64,000 nt of DNA from Kluyvera intermedia (GTDB lineage Bacteria > Pseudomonadota > Gammaproteobacteria > Enterobacterales > Enterobacteriaceae). The notes under the pieces were generated by a model, which saw only the letters and a program-made list of their open reading frames with translations, had not been told where the DNA came from and ran no database searches. Position numbers and translations under genes: made by a program. This document shows, in pieces, positions 8,294 through 17,160 of the stretch. Numbering within the stretch: the stretch's first letter is position 1; the number at the start of each line of letters is the position of its first letter. The stretch is taken from positions 620,001-684,000 of the forward strand of contig NZ_CP139986.1 in NCBI RefSeq assembly GCF_034424175.1. The letters run 5' to 3'.

Positions 8294-9538
8294 ATGGCGA
8301 CACTAACCACCACCCAAACGACACCTTCGCTGCTTGGCGGCGTGGTGATCATTGGCGGCACAATCATTGGTGCTGGGATGTTTTCCTTGCCGGTGGTGAT
8401 GGCAGGTAGCTGGTTCTTCTGGTCAATGGCGGCGCTGGTGTTTACCTGGTTCTGCATGCTGCACTCAGGGCTGATGATTCTCGAAGCGAACCTGAATTAC
8501 CGCATTGGTTCAAGCTTCGATACCATCACCAAAGATTTGCTGGGCAAAGGCTGGAACGTCGTGAACGGTATCTCCATCGCCTTTGTGCTCTATATTCTGA
8601 CTTACGCCTACATTTCAGCGAGTGGCTCGATTCTGCACCATACTTTTGCCGAGATGTCACTGAACGTTCCGGCACGCGCCGCCGGTTTTAGCTTCGCGCT
8701 GCTGGTCGCGTTTGTGGTGTGGTTGAGCACCAAGGCAGTAAGCCGGATGACGGCTATCGTGCTGGGTGCCAAGGTCATCACCTTCTTCCTGACCTTCGGT
8801 AGCTTGATGGGCCACGTCACGCCAACCACGTTGTTTAACGTTGCCGAGAGTAACGCTTCTTACACCCCCTATCTGCTGATGACACTGCCGTTCTGTCTGG
8901 CCTCGTTTGGCTATCATGGTAACGTGCCGAGCCTGATGAAGTACTACGGCAAAGATCCGCGCACCATCGTGAAATGTCTGATCTACGGTACGCTGCTGGC
9001 GCTGGGGCTCTACACCGTATGGTTGCTCGCGACCATGGGTAATATCCCGCGTCCTGAGTTTATCGGTATTGCGCAGAAGGGCGGTAATATTGATGTGCTG
9101 GTACAGGCGTTAAGCGGCGTGCTGAACAGCCGCAGTCTGGATCTTCTGCTGGTGGTGTTCTCAAACTTTGCGGTAGCCAGTTCATTCCTTGGCGTAACGT
9201 TAGGGCTGTTTGACTACCTGGCCGATCTGTTCGGCTTTGATGACTCCGCGCTGGGCCGTTTCAAAACCGCACTGCTGACCTTCCTGCCGCCGATTATCGG
9301 TGGCCTGCTGTGGCCGAACGGTTTCCTGTATGCCATTGGCTACGCAGGGCTGGCGGCAACTATCTGGGCGGCTATCGTTCCGGCGTTGCTGGCGCGTAAA
9401 TCCCGTAAGCGGTTTGGTAGCCCGAAATTCCGCGTCTGGGGTGGCAAGCCGATGATTGCGTTGATTCTGGTGTTTGGTGTCGGTAACGCACTGGTGCATG
9501 TGCTGTCGAGTTTTAATTTACTGCCGGTTTATCAGTAA
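8294..9538 (+). CDS. mtr: tryptophan-specific permease Mtr
   Basis: The 414-residue product equals E. coli Mtr in length. It is an inner-membrane proton symporter of the aromatic amino acid permease (HAAAP) family with about 11 hydrophobic segments. It begins with the family motif GGTIIGAGMFSLP near residues 21-33. It is a single-gene unit behind a TrpR-type operator and ahead of a repeat array. Confidence 0.96.
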   Translation: MATLTTTQTTPSLLGGVVIIGGTIIGAGMFSLPVVMAGSWFFWSMAALVFTWFCMLHSGLMILEANLNYRIGSSFDTITKDLLGKGWNVVNGISIAFVLYILTYAYISASGSILHHTFAEMSLNVPARAAGFSFALLVAFVVWLSTKAVSRMTAIVLGAKVITFFLTFGSLMGHVTPTTLFNVAESNASYTPYLLMTLPFCLASFGYHGNVPSLMKYYGKDPRTIVKCLIYGTLLALGLYTVWLLATMGNIPRPEFIGIAQKGGNIDVLVQALSGVLNSRSLDLLLVVFSNFAVASSFLGVTLGLFDYLADLFGFDDSALGRFKTALLTFLPPIIGGLLWPNGFLYAIGYAGLAATIWAAIVPALLARKSRKRFGSPKFRVWGGKPMIALILVFGVGNALVHVLSSFNLLPVYQ

Positions 9539-9548
9539 CGAGTCTTAC

Positions 9549-9800
9549 CCCTCACCCCGGCCCTCTCCCCAAAGGGGCGAGGGGGAAAACCTGATTGGTG
9601 CTTGCGGTAAAAACTGCACCGAACAGTCCCCTCTCCCCAAAGGGGCGAGGGAGAAAACCTGATTGATGCTTGCGGTAAAAACTGCACCGAACAGTCCCCT
9701 CTCCCCAAAGGGGCGAGGGAGAAAACCTGATCGGTGCTGGCGGTAAAAACTGCACCGAACAGTCCCCTCGCCCCTTTGGGGAGAGGGTTAGGGTGAGGGG
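9549..9800. repeat. array of 68-bp repeats closed by an inverted copy
   Basis: Three direct units start at 9561, 9629 and 9697, exactly 68 bp apart. Each has the palindrome CTCTCCCCAAAGGGGCGAG followed by a nearly invariant spacer (GCGGTAAAAACTGCACCGAA). A fourth palindrome at 9764-9787 is in reverse orientation, and its flank (TTAGGGTGAGGGG) mirrors the left end (CCCCTCACCCC, 9549-9559). The whole block is therefore bounded by inverted repeats. It fills the convergent gap between mtr and yhbW. The pattern suggests a mobile or slippage-amplified intergenic palindrome. No gene is supported here. Confidence 0.9.
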
Positions 9801-9811
9801 AACAAACCGCA

Positions 9812-10819
9812 CTATCCCAACAATTCCTGCTTCACATCCATCGCCAAATCAAACGAATGCAAACGCGCCTGATGGTCAAAGATTTGTCCGTTAACCATAA
9901 TCTCATCTGCCTGAGTTTCACGCAGAATCGACTCCAGCCCGTGACGCACCTTCGCTTTATCACCCACCAATGACATGCCGAGCGCCTGGTCAACGCCATA
10001 CTTCTCAGACGGTGACCAGAACTTGCTCATATCCTCAATCGGTGGCGGCAGCTGCCCGGTTTCACCACGACGCAGCTTGGTAAACGCCTGCTGCATGGAG
10101 GTGAAGAGGAATTCCGCATCGCGATTGCTGTCGGCGACGATAATGTTGATACAGACCATCGCGTATGGTTTTTCCAGTCGCGCTGATGGTTTGAAGTGAG
10201 TGCGGTACAGATTCAGCGCCTGGAACAGCATGTCTGGGGCGAAATGTGAGGCAAAGGCAAATGGCAGGCCAAGCTGGGCCGCCAACTGCGCACCGTAAAG
10301 GCTTGAACCGAGCAGCCATACCGGGATTTTCTCACCGTAGCCCGGTACCGGACGCACCTGTGGGTTAGGATCGCGGGCATCAAACCAGTCCACCAGTTCT
10401 GTCACATCGCGCGGGAAGTTATCAATGTCGCCGCCCATATGACGGCGCAGCGCTCGCATAGTGGGCTGATCGCTGCCCGGAGCACGGCCAAGACCGAGAT
10501 CGATACGCCCCGGATACAGCGTGTTAAGCGTGCCAAACTGTTCAGCAATCACCAGCGGCGAATGGTTCGGCAGCATGATCCCACCAGAACCTAAATGCAG
10601 CGTAGTGGTGTTCGCCGCCAGATAGCCAATCAACACCGAAGTGGCGGCGCTGGCGATGCCGGTCATATTGTGGTGTTCGGCCAACCAATAACGATGATAG
10701 CCACGCTTTTCAGCAAGCTTTGCGAGATCGAGTGAATGGGAGAAGGCTTCTCTGGCAGAGGAACCCTGTGGGATCGGTGCAAGGTCGAGCACCGAATACG
10801 CAACGGTTTTGTCAGTCAT
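9812..10819 (-). CDS. yhbW: luciferase-like FMN-dependent monooxygenase family protein YhbW
   Basis: The product has 335 residues and is colinear with E. coli YhbW. It belongs to the bacterial luciferase-like family, a TIM barrel that binds FMN or F420. Family-like segments include YWLAEHHNM near residue 45 and LGLGRAPGSDQP near 110. Substrate and role are unknown. It is transcribed towards the 68-bp repeat array and stands alone. The ATG at 10819 fits E. coli. Confidence 0.92.
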   Translation of the reverse strand: MTDKTVAYSVLDLAPIPQGSSAREAFSHSLDLAKLAEKRGYHRYWLAEHHNMTGIASAATSVLIGYLAANTTTLHLGSGGIMLPNHSPLVIAEQFGTLNTLYPGRIDLGLGRAPGSDQPTMRALRRHMGGDIDNFPRDVTELVDWFDARDPNPQVRPVPGYGEKIPVWLLGSSLYGAQLAAQLGLPFAFASHFAPDMLFQALNLYRTHFKPSARLEKPYAMVCINIIVADSNRDAEFLFTSMQQAFTKLRRGETGQLPPPIEDMSKFWSPSEKYGVDQALGMSLVGDKAKVRHGLESILRETQADEIMVNGQIFDHQARLHSFDLAMDVKQELLG

Positions 10820-10920
10820 AAAGGCTCACTTTGTTACCTGCTAATCTTTCAATACTGCATTAAAGAATAGTGAATGTTGTTAACAAAGTGAGCTTTATAA
10901 GGTGGGTGACGAACATAAAA

Positions 10921-10990
10921 TGCCTGAAGGCGCTACGCCTTATCAGGCCTACAAACGCATTGTAGCCCGGCCAAGCGCAGCGCCGCCGGG
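10921..10990. repeat. REP pair between ubiV and yhbW
   Basis: Two REP-type palindromes lie here: TGCCTGAAGGCG...TCAGGCCTAC (10921-10952) and TGTAGCCCGGCCAAGCGCAG...GGG (10961-10990). The second is identical to the one at 23394-23423. They lie downstream of ubiV and upstream of yhbW. Confidence 0.85.
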
Positions 10991-10995
10991 AATGC

Positions 10996-11874
10996 TTATG
11001 CCTGCAATTCCAGACCCGCCAACCGTTTCCAGTAGCCGTTACAGTCGCTATTTGCCGTCAGCGGCAACGGTGCATTGCCGTTTTCGTTAGCGCGGAAGGC
11101 ATCGAGCATCGCAAACGTCTCATTGCCCATCGGCGACAGGCGCACCATATCGACCAGCCCGTGCATTGAGGTCAGCTCATTACCCAGGTTATAAACATAG
11201 CCGCTCATGGTCTGAATACCGTTCAGCACGAACACCTGTTGGTTCTCCTGCGATAACACGTTGCGCCCGGTGGGGTACTTGATGCAGCAGGTTTCGCACT
11301 CATCCTTTGGCTTATCTTCCGAGCGTGCGGTAAAGCAGCGAGCGGAGTAGGCCAGCGGCAGATGACCGTAGCTCAGCACCTCCACTTCAAACTTATCGCG
11401 GATGCCCAGTTCTTCGCACTGATTCAGCAGATTGACCAACCAGTCGCGTGACAGTTCAACCGGCATACACCAGCGCGTCATGCCCTGTTTTTGCAGTAGG
11501 CGCAGGGTCACCGCGTTATAGCAGTTAAGCGCATGACCGGCGACAAACGGCAGCTTACGGTCAGCGCACATGTTGACCACGCCGAGATCGCTGGCTTCCA
11601 CCAGAAAATCACCGTTTTCAACATAGCGCTTCAATTCGCCCAGCTCTGATGAGGCCTGCACCAGTGCCAGAGTAGAAAGCACCACCTGCTTACCGCTACC
11701 GGCGAGGGATTTTGCCATATCCAGCCAATCCCCCACTTTCGTGGCGCGGCGCTTGCTGCATACCGCTTCGCCCAGATAAATCGTGTCGGCGCTGCTCGCC
11801 GCGGCCTGCTGATAAAAATCTTCCAGCGTCTCTTTTGACCAGTAGTAAAGCACCGGCCCTAATGAATATTTCAT
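10996..11874 (-). CDS. ubiV: O2-independent ubiquinone biosynthesis protein UbiV
   Basis: The product has 292 residues and belongs to the U32 peptidase-like family. With UbiU it forms a heterodimer needed for anaerobic hydroxylation steps of ubiquinone synthesis. The [4Fe-4S] cysteines known in E. coli are all present: Cys39, Cys180, Cys193 and Cys197. The ATG at 11874 is chosen over an upstream in-frame ATG because homology starts at MKYSLGPVL. It lies 8 bp downstream of ubiU in one operon. Confidence 0.96.
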   Translation of the reverse strand: MKYSLGPVLYYWSKETLEDFYQQAAASSADTIYLGEAVCSKRRATKVGDWLDMAKSLAGSGKQVVLSTLALVQASSELGELKRYVENGDFLVEASDLGVVNMCADRKLPFVAGHALNCYNAVTLRLLQKQGMTRWCMPVELSRDWLVNLLNQCEELGIRDKFEVEVLSYGHLPLAYSARCFTARSEDKPKDECETCCIKYPTGRNVLSQENQQVFVLNGIQTMSGYVYNLGNELTSMHGLVDMVRLSPMGNETFAMLDAFRANENGNAPLPLTANSDCNGYWKRLAGLELQA

Positions 11875-11882
11875 TGCTGTTC

Positions 11883-12878
11883 CTACTGCCATTTACGGTG
11901 ATACGCGCCGAGGGTGGTCTGAGTGCCTTCGGACATTGAGCCAAGCGCCTCCATCCACGAAGCCTGCGGGACGAAGTTCTGCGGGTCAGCCATACAGCGA
12001 TCAATCGCCTGACGCCAGACTTTAGCCACCTGGCTGACATACGCCGGACTACGCTGACGGCCTTCGATTTTGACCGACGCGATATTAGCGGCCAGCAGTT
12101 CCGGCAGTAACTCTAGCGTGTTGAGACTGGTGGGTTCTTCCAGCGCGTGATAGCGCTCGCCGTCGACCTTATAACGACCTTTGCACAGCGTCGGATAACC
12201 GGCGTTTTCGCCATCCTGGTAGCGGTCGATCAACACTTCGTTGAGGCGTGACTCCAGCCCCTGCGGCGTTTGCTGCCAGCGCACATAGCGCGCCGGAGAG
12301 CACGCGCCCACGGTATTCGGTGACTCACCGGTCAGGTAAGAAGAAAGATAGCAGCGGCCTTCCGCCATAATGCACAGGCTACCAAAGGCGAACACTTCCA
12401 GCGGCACTGGCGTCACACGCGCCAATTGCTTGACCTGATGAATAGACAGGACGCGTGGTAGCACCACGCGGGCGACGTCAAAGTTGCGATGATAGAAATT
12501 AATCGCCTCTTCGTTGGTCGCAGATGCCTGAACGGAGACATGGCGCTCAATATGCGGATAGCGCTCTGCGGCATACTCAAGCATAGCGATGTCGGCGAGG
12601 ATCAGGGCATCGGCACCCAGCTGCGCGGCCATATCCACGGCGCGTTGCCAGCGAACGTAACCGTCCGGGTGCGCAAAGGTATTGATAGCGATATGCAGCT
12701 TGCGGTTATGCTGGTGTACGAAGTTCACCGCTTCCTGCAGCTTCTTCTCGGTGAAGTTAAGACCGGCGAAATGGCGGGCGTTGGTATCATCCTTCAGCCC
12801 GATATACACCGCATCGGCACCGTTTTCGATAGCCGCCTTCAGCGCCGGAAGGTTTCCGGCAGGGCAGAGCAACTCCAT
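11883..12878 (-). CDS. ubiU: O2-independent ubiquinone biosynthesis protein UbiU
   Basis: The product has 331 residues, matching E. coli UbiU (formerly YhbU). It is a U32 family member that holds a [4Fe-4S] cluster; cysteines 169, 176 and 193 are visible in FGSLCIMAEGRCYL and NTVGACSP, and a fourth lies in PTLCKGRY. The start MELLCPAGN at 12878 is taken from homology. It is the first gene of ubiUV, divergent from ubiT, whose product also acts in the anaerobic pathway. Confidence 0.96.
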   Translation of the reverse strand: MELLCPAGNLPALKAAIENGADAVYIGLKDDTNARHFAGLNFTEKKLQEAVNFVHQHNRKLHIAINTFAHPDGYVRWQRAVDMAAQLGADALILADIAMLEYAAERYPHIERHVSVQASATNEEAINFYHRNFDVARVVLPRVLSIHQVKQLARVTPVPLEVFAFGSLCIMAEGRCYLSSYLTGESPNTVGACSPARYVRWQQTPQGLESRLNEVLIDRYQDGENAGYPTLCKGRYKVDGERYHALEEPTSLNTLELLPELLAANIASVKIEGRQRSPAYVSQVAKVWRQAIDRCMADPQNFVPQASWMEALGSMSEGTQTTLGAYHRKWQ

Positions 12879-13098
12879 AATTCTTCCTGAGTTTGCGGCC
12901 CAGCAGGGGCGCATTATTGTTAATGAATGGAGATTTTAGTTAACCTATCGCTAATCATTTTTGATTTGAGGCAGACAAAAGCGTATTGATGACGCCAATA
13001 ATCCCTCTGCCTCACGACATAATTGTTGATTTACGCCGCTATGTCGTTTAACTGATATGGCAAAATAACGGAACTATTGCATTCAGGGAGTAAAGCTT
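12879..13098. promoter_or_regulatory. divergent ubiUV / ubiT promoter region
   Basis: This 220-bp AT-rich gap must carry both divergent promoters. An AATCATTTTTGATT dyad lies at about 12953-12966. In E. coli the ubiUVT genes respond to oxygen through FNR, but I find no good FNR consensus here by eye. No gene is visible. Confidence 0.45.
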
Positions 13099-13623
13099 GT
13101 GTTGGATAAACTGCGTTCACGTCTGGTTCATGTAGCGCCTACTTTGATGAGCGTCCCGGTGAAATTGACGCCGTTCGCGCTGAAACGCCAGGTTCTGCAG
13201 CAGATGTTAAGCTGGCAGTTCAGCCAGGCGCTCAATGATGGCGAACTGGATTTTCTTGAGGGTCGTTGGTTGAGCATTGAGGTGCGCGATATCGGCCTCA
13301 AGTGGTTTACCTCGGTGCAAAACGAGCGCTTAATTGTTAGCGACGCCGAACAGGCAGACGTGAGCTTCAGCGCGGATGCCAGCGACTTGCTGATGATCGC
13401 CGCGCGCAAACAGGATCCGGACACGCTCTTCTTCCAGCGTCGTTTGGTGATTGAAGGGGACACGGAGCTGGGGCTCTATGTCAAAAACCTGATGGATGCC
13501 ATTGAGCTTGAGCAGATGCCAAAAGCGCTGCGCGTGATGCTGATGCAGCTGGCTGATTTTGTCGAAGCTGGCCTAAAATCACCATCAGAAACTAAACATA
13601 CATCGGTAGGTGAGCCATGCTGA
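13099..13623 (+). CDS. ubiT: anaerobic ubiquinone biosynthesis accessory factor UbiT (SCP2 domain)
   Basis: The product has 174 residues, as in E. coli YhbT/UbiT. A sterol carrier protein 2-like lipid-binding domain covers roughly residues 40-145 (VSFSADASDLLMIAARKQDPDTLF). It is thought to hold ubiquinone intermediates for the O2-independent pathway. The start is GTG followed by TTG (VLDKLRSR), with GGGAG upstream. It overlaps yhbS by 7 bp. Confidence 0.95.
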   Translation: MLDKLRSRLVHVAPTLMSVPVKLTPFALKRQVLQQMLSWQFSQALNDGELDFLEGRWLSIEVRDIGLKWFTSVQNERLIVSDAEQADVSFSADASDLLMIAARKQDPDTLFFQRRLVIEGDTELGLYVKNLMDAIELEQMPKALRVMLMQLADFVEAGLKSPSETKHTSVGEPC

Positions 13624-14120
13624 TTCGAGTCGAAATTGGAATTGATGCCCCGGGCATCGACGCGCTGCTGCGTCGTACTTTCAACCGTGAAGGCGAAGCC
13701 AATCTGGTACGCGAGCTGCGCGAAGACGGCCTGATTACGTTAGGCCTGGTGGCGACGGATGATGAAGGCCATGTTGTTGGCTATGTCGCCTTCAGCCCGG
13801 TCAGCATTGAAGGCGAAGAGTTGCAGTGGGTGGGCCTGGCGCCGCTGGCTGTTGACGCTGAATATCGCGGTCAAGGTCTGGCTCGTCAGATGGTCTACGA
13901 AGGGCTGGATTCACTCAACGAATTCGGTTACGCCGCCGTCGTCACGCTGGGTGAACCGGCAATGTACAGTCGTTTTGGTTTTGAGCGCGCGGCACAGTAC
14001 GATCTGCGTTGTCGCTGGCCGGGCACCGAAGAGGCGTTTATGGTGCACCCTCTGGCGGATGATGCGTTAAATGGCGTTCATGGTCTGGTGGAGTATTCCG
14101 ACCACTTTAATCGTGTTTAA
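13617..14120 (+). CDS. yhbS: GNAT-family N-acetyltransferase YhbS
   Basis: The product has 167 residues with the acetyl-CoA-binding GNAT signature VDAEYRGQGLARQMV near residues 78-92. The substrate is unknown. The ATG overlaps the end of ubiT, so both are probably co-transcribed. Its 3' end overlaps the convergent yhbQ by 14 bp. Confidence 0.94.
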   Translation: MLIRVEIGIDAPGIDALLRRTFNREGEANLVRELREDGLITLGLVATDDEGHVVGYVAFSPVSIEGEELQWVGLAPLAVDAEYRGQGLARQMVYEGLDSLNEFGYAAVVTLGEPAMYSRFGFERAAQYDLRCRWPGTEEAFMVHPLADDALNGVHGLVEYSDHFNRV

Positions 14121-14391
14121 GACTGCCCAGTAACGTTTCAAATGAACCATCTCCGTTGACGAGGCGCTCTTTCTGGCGCTTCGTCAGCTGTTTGATGCGG
14201 TACTCCAGGCGTAGCGCCAGTGAGTGCTCGCCGACCTCACCAGAGAATGCTAGCCGCAGCTCGCCTTTACCGCGCAGCGCTTTCGCCCCTTTCCCACTCT
14301 GATGCTGGTGGAATCGCCGTTCAACATCGGTGGTGATACCGGTGTACAATTTGTCGTCCGCGGTCCGGACCAGATACAAAAACCAACGCAC
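14107..14391 (-). CDS. yhbQ: GIY-YIG nuclease superfamily protein YhbQ
   Basis: About 94 residues form a single GIY-YIG domain: WFLYLVRTADDKLYTGIT, an Arg in ERRFHQHQSGKGAKALRG, and a later Glu in LRLEYRIKQLTKRQKERL. In E. coli YhbQ has been linked to DNA cleavage and damage processing. I set the start at GTG 14391 because an AGG lies 9 bases upstream; a TTG at 14400 would add three residues. It converges on yhbS. Confidence 0.9.
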   Translation of the reverse strand: MRWFLYLVRTADDKLYTGITTDVERRFHQHQSGKGAKALRGKGELRLAFSGEVGEHSLALRLEYRIKQLTKRQKERLVNGDGSFETLLGSLKHD

Positions 14392-14445
14392 GTGTGCCAA
14401 CCTGTCTGTGATGATGGACGCACCATAGCATAACGGAGAGAACAG

Positions 14446-14871
14446 ATGGAAACGCTTGCTGCCATTAGCCGCTGGCTGTCAAAACAACATGTGGTGACCT
14501 GGTGCGTGGCGAGCGAAGGCGAGCTGTGGTGCGCCAACGCTTTCTACATCTATGACCCGCAGCGCGTGGCATTTTATTTGCTCAGTGAAGAGACAACGCG
14601 CCACGGCCAAATGACCGGCAAACAAGCGCCGGTGGCGGGTACGGTGAACGGCCAACCGAAGACGGTAGCACTGATTCGTGGCGTCCAGTTCAAAGGCGAA
14701 ATTCGTCTGCTGGAAGGGGATGACGCTGCAGAAAAACGCGCGCGCTACGTTCGCCGTTTTCCGGTTGCCCGGATGCTCTCAGCTCCGGTCTGGGAGCTGC
14801 GACTCGATGAAGTCAAGTTCACCGACAACACCCTCGGTTTCGGCAAGAAATTGCACTGGTTGCGCGACTAA
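14446..14871 (+). CDS. yhbP: UPF0306 family protein YhbP
   Basis: The 141-residue product resembles E. coli YhbP (147). It belongs to a family related to the split-barrel FMN-binding (PNP oxidase-like) fold. The function is not established. The ATG at 14446 follows GGAGAG. Its stop overlaps the cusS stop by 4 bp. In E. coli K-12 the next genes are yhbO and yraQ; here the cus block replaces them. Confidence 0.92.
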   Translation: METLAAISRWLSKQHVVTWCVASEGELWCANAFYIYDPQRVAFYLLSEETTRHGQMTGKQAPVAGTVNGQPKTVALIRGVQFKGEIRLLEGDDAAEKRARYVRRFPVARMLSAPVWELRLDEVKFTDNTLGFGKKLHWLRD

Positions 14872-16313
14872 CGACCGATCTTCGATAGCTCAATGATAAA
14901 GCGTGTGGCGACGGTATCCGACGTCACGCGGATCCTGCCACCGTGCGCTCGCACGATCGATTTAACGATAGCCAGCCCGATCCCACTATTTTCCCCTTTA
15001 CGCTGGCGTGAAGGATCGACGCGATAAAAGCGATCGAACAGACGCGGCAGATGTTCAGCTGGAATCGGTGTTCCCGGGTTCTCAACGCTATACACGATCG
15101 TGTCATCATGTTGGGTGGCCTGCACGGTAACCGACATCCCGCGAGGCGTATAGCGGATAGCATTCGAGAGCAGATTATTGATAACCCGACGGATCATCAG
15201 CGGATCGCCTTCAATCAGCATCGACGTGCCGACAAAATTCAGCCTGACCTCGCGCTCTTCCGCCCAGGCCTCGAAGAACTCAAACACCTTGAGGGTTTCC
15301 GTTTGCAGATCCAACGGCATACGCTCGGGGACCAGCAGATTTTCATCGGCCTGCGCCAGAAACAGCATATCGCTGACCATTTTCGCCATTCGGTTATATT
15401 CCTCAAGACTGGAATAGAGCACATCTTCCAGCTCTTTCACCGAGCGTGGCTGGCTTAAGGCGATTTCCGTTTGCGTCACCAGGTTGGTGATTGGCGTGCG
15501 GATCTCATGGGCAATGTCAGCTGAGAAGTTGGCCTGGCGGCGGAAAACGTCTTCGATCCGCCCGATCATCTGGTTAAACGACACCACCAGTTGTTCCAGC
15601 TCAATCGGTACACGTTCCGGCTCAAGGCGTACATCGAGATTTTCTGAGGTGATATTCTTGATCTTCATACTGACATTTCGCAGCGGCTGGTGGCCTTTGC
15701 GAACGGCGATCAGCACGATCCCGATAATCAGCAGGCTGATGACGGCAGCGATCATCATCAGATTACGTTTAAGTTCATCAAGATAGTGTAGATGGAAGTC
15801 GATCGACAGCGCGATCAGTAACGTATAGGTGCGATCGCCAGCAGGGATCGTTGAGGCGATAACCCGGTAAGTCGTCGTCGGTCTGGCGCTGGCTTCATGA
15901 CCGGGCATCGGAGGCATGCTGCTCCCTTCCCAGCGGAACATACGTCTGGATTTGAGCTCCTGAGCAAAGTCTTGTGTCGCTAAAATAGAGGATAGATCCG
16001 GCCCATTTGGCGAGTGGTATAGCTGCGGATTATCGGCGCTACGCAGCAGCACAGCGATATTTCGATAGCTTGCCAATGCGCTGCTGATATTGGCTACCTT
16101 TTCCGTCTCCGGCGTATCCGGTGCGGTCAACAGGGTGCTGAGCGTGGCATTAACCTGCTTTAAATCGCTGACGTCCTGCTCGGCGAAATGTTTCTCCACC
16201 GAATACAGCATCATTCCGGTAAAGGCCGCAAAGGCAATGATGGTGGCGAGGCTGATGAAAAAGGTCAGACGGGTCGCCAGCGAAAAGGGTCGCCGATGCA
16301 GGTTAACCTTCAT
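14868..16313 (-). CDS. cusS: Cu(I)/Ag(I)-sensing histidine kinase CusS
   Basis: The product has 481 residues (E. coli CusS 480). Two membrane segments (about 15-37 and 185-207) flank a periplasmic sensor domain. A HAMP region, an HisKA domain with the phospho-acceptor His in FSADIAHEIRTPITNL, and an HATPase domain (NLLSNAIRYTP, GIGLAIVKSI) follow. The ATG at 16313 overlaps the end of cusR by 11 bp, as usual for this pair. The sensor domain (MPPMPGHEAS) differs from E. coli more than the kinase core does and lies between CusS and plasmid SilS. Confidence 0.94.
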   Translation of the reverse strand: MKVNLHRRPFSLATRLTFFISLATIIAFAAFTGMMLYSVEKHFAEQDVSDLKQVNATLSTLLTAPDTPETEKVANISSALASYRNIAVLLRSADNPQLYHSPNGPDLSSILATQDFAQELKSRRMFRWEGSSMPPMPGHEASARPTTTYRVIASTIPAGDRTYTLLIALSIDFHLHYLDELKRNLMMIAAVISLLIIGIVLIAVRKGHQPLRNVSMKIKNITSENLDVRLEPERVPIELEQLVVSFNQMIGRIEDVFRRQANFSADIAHEIRTPITNLVTQTEIALSQPRSVKELEDVLYSSLEEYNRMAKMVSDMLFLAQADENLLVPERMPLDLQTETLKVFEFFEAWAEEREVRLNFVGTSMLIEGDPLMIRRVINNLLSNAIRYTPRGMSVTVQATQHDDTIVYSVENPGTPIPAEHLPRLFDRFYRVDPSRQRKGENSGIGLAIVKSIVRAHGGRIRVTSDTVATRFIIELSKIGR

Positions 16314-16986
16314 CGCGTACCTCAAGCACATAGCCGACGCCGCGCACGGTTTGAATCAGCTTCGGTGTAAAATCGTTATCGATTTTAGCGCGCAGGCGCT
16401 TGATGGCCACGTCGATGGCGTTGGTATCGCTATCAAAATTCATGTCCCACACCTGAGAAGCGATGAGTGAGCGTGGCAGCACTTCTCCTTGATGGCGCAG
16501 GAAAAATTCCAGCAGGGTAAACTCTTTACTGGTCAGCGTGATGCGGGTATCGCCACGCGTCACCTTGCGGGAGACCAGGTCGAGAGTGAGATCGGCCACC
16601 TGAAACTGGCTTTCGACAATCACTGAGTTACCCCGGCGCAGTAGGGTTCTGACGCGCGCCAGCAGCTCGGCGAAGGCGAACGGTTTCACCAGATAATCAT
16701 CCGCACCCAACTCGAGGCCTTTCACCCTGTGCTCAATGGTACCGAGCGCGGTCAACAGCAGGATCGGCATCCCTTTATTGGCGGCGCGCAGCATCCGCAC
16801 GATATCCCAGCCGTTAACGTCCGGCAGCATGATATCCAGCACCAGAAGATCATAATCGGCGGTCATTGCCAGGTGATAACCGTTGAGGCCGTTGTCGGTG
16901 TGATCAACCACAAAGCCCGCTTCTGTTAGCCCCTTGCTCAGGTACTCGCCCGTTTTGACCTCATCTTCCACCACCAGAATTTTCAC
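16303..16986 (-). CDS. cusR: OmpR-family copper/silver response regulator CusR
   Basis: The product has 227 residues: a receiver domain with the phospho-acceptor Asp in LLVLDIMLPD (Asp51) and Lys in YLVKPFAF, then an OmpR/PhoB winged helix (SDTNAIDVAIKRLRAKID). The GTG at 16986 is chosen because homology begins at VKILVVEDE; an ATG at 17019 would add 11 unconserved residues. CusR activates cusCFBA and its own operon from the palindrome at 17060-17077. Confidence 0.95.
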   Translation of the reverse strand: MKILVVEDEVKTGEYLSKGLTEAGFVVDHTDNGLNGYHLAMTADYDLLVLDIMLPDVNGWDIVRMLRAANKGMPILLLTALGTIEHRVKGLELGADDYLVKPFAFAELLARVRTLLRRGNSVIVESQFQVADLTLDLVSRKVTRGDTRITLTSKEFTLLEFFLRHQGEVLPRSLIASQVWDMNFDSDTNAIDVAIKRLRAKIDNDFTPKLIQTVRGVGYVLEVRDEG

Positions 16987-17059
16987 GCGCCCTCCGTCGC
17001 CGCTGTGTGATGGAGTCATTCTAATGGAGCGAGCGTTGATGGCAACGACTGAGGGCTTA

Positions 17060-17077
17060 AATGACAACTTTGTCATT
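17060..17077. promoter_or_regulatory. CusR box
   Basis: AATGACAACTTTGTCATT is a perfect palindrome (8-bp arms, 2-bp centre). It matches the copper box bound by CusR in E. coli. It lies between the divergent cusRS and cusCFBA starts, so one site could drive both operons. Confidence 0.88.
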
Positions 17078-17160
17078 AACCTGTCACCGAGCAAACAGAG
17101 TCACTCCCGTAAGGTATGCGCATGACCAGCCTTTAAAATTTCGGCTGAACAGGACGTGAC

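Noticed and set aside
9549..9800. CRISPR array
   Set aside because: The 68-bp units have conserved spacers as well as conserved palindromes, only three or four copies, and no cas genes nearby. A CRISPR needs variable spacers.
12879..13098. FNR box in the ubiUV/ubiT gap
   Set aside because: Half-sites such as TTGAT occur, but no TTGAT-N4-ATCAA pair of acceptable quality is visible. The AATCA/TGATT dyad has the wrong arm order.
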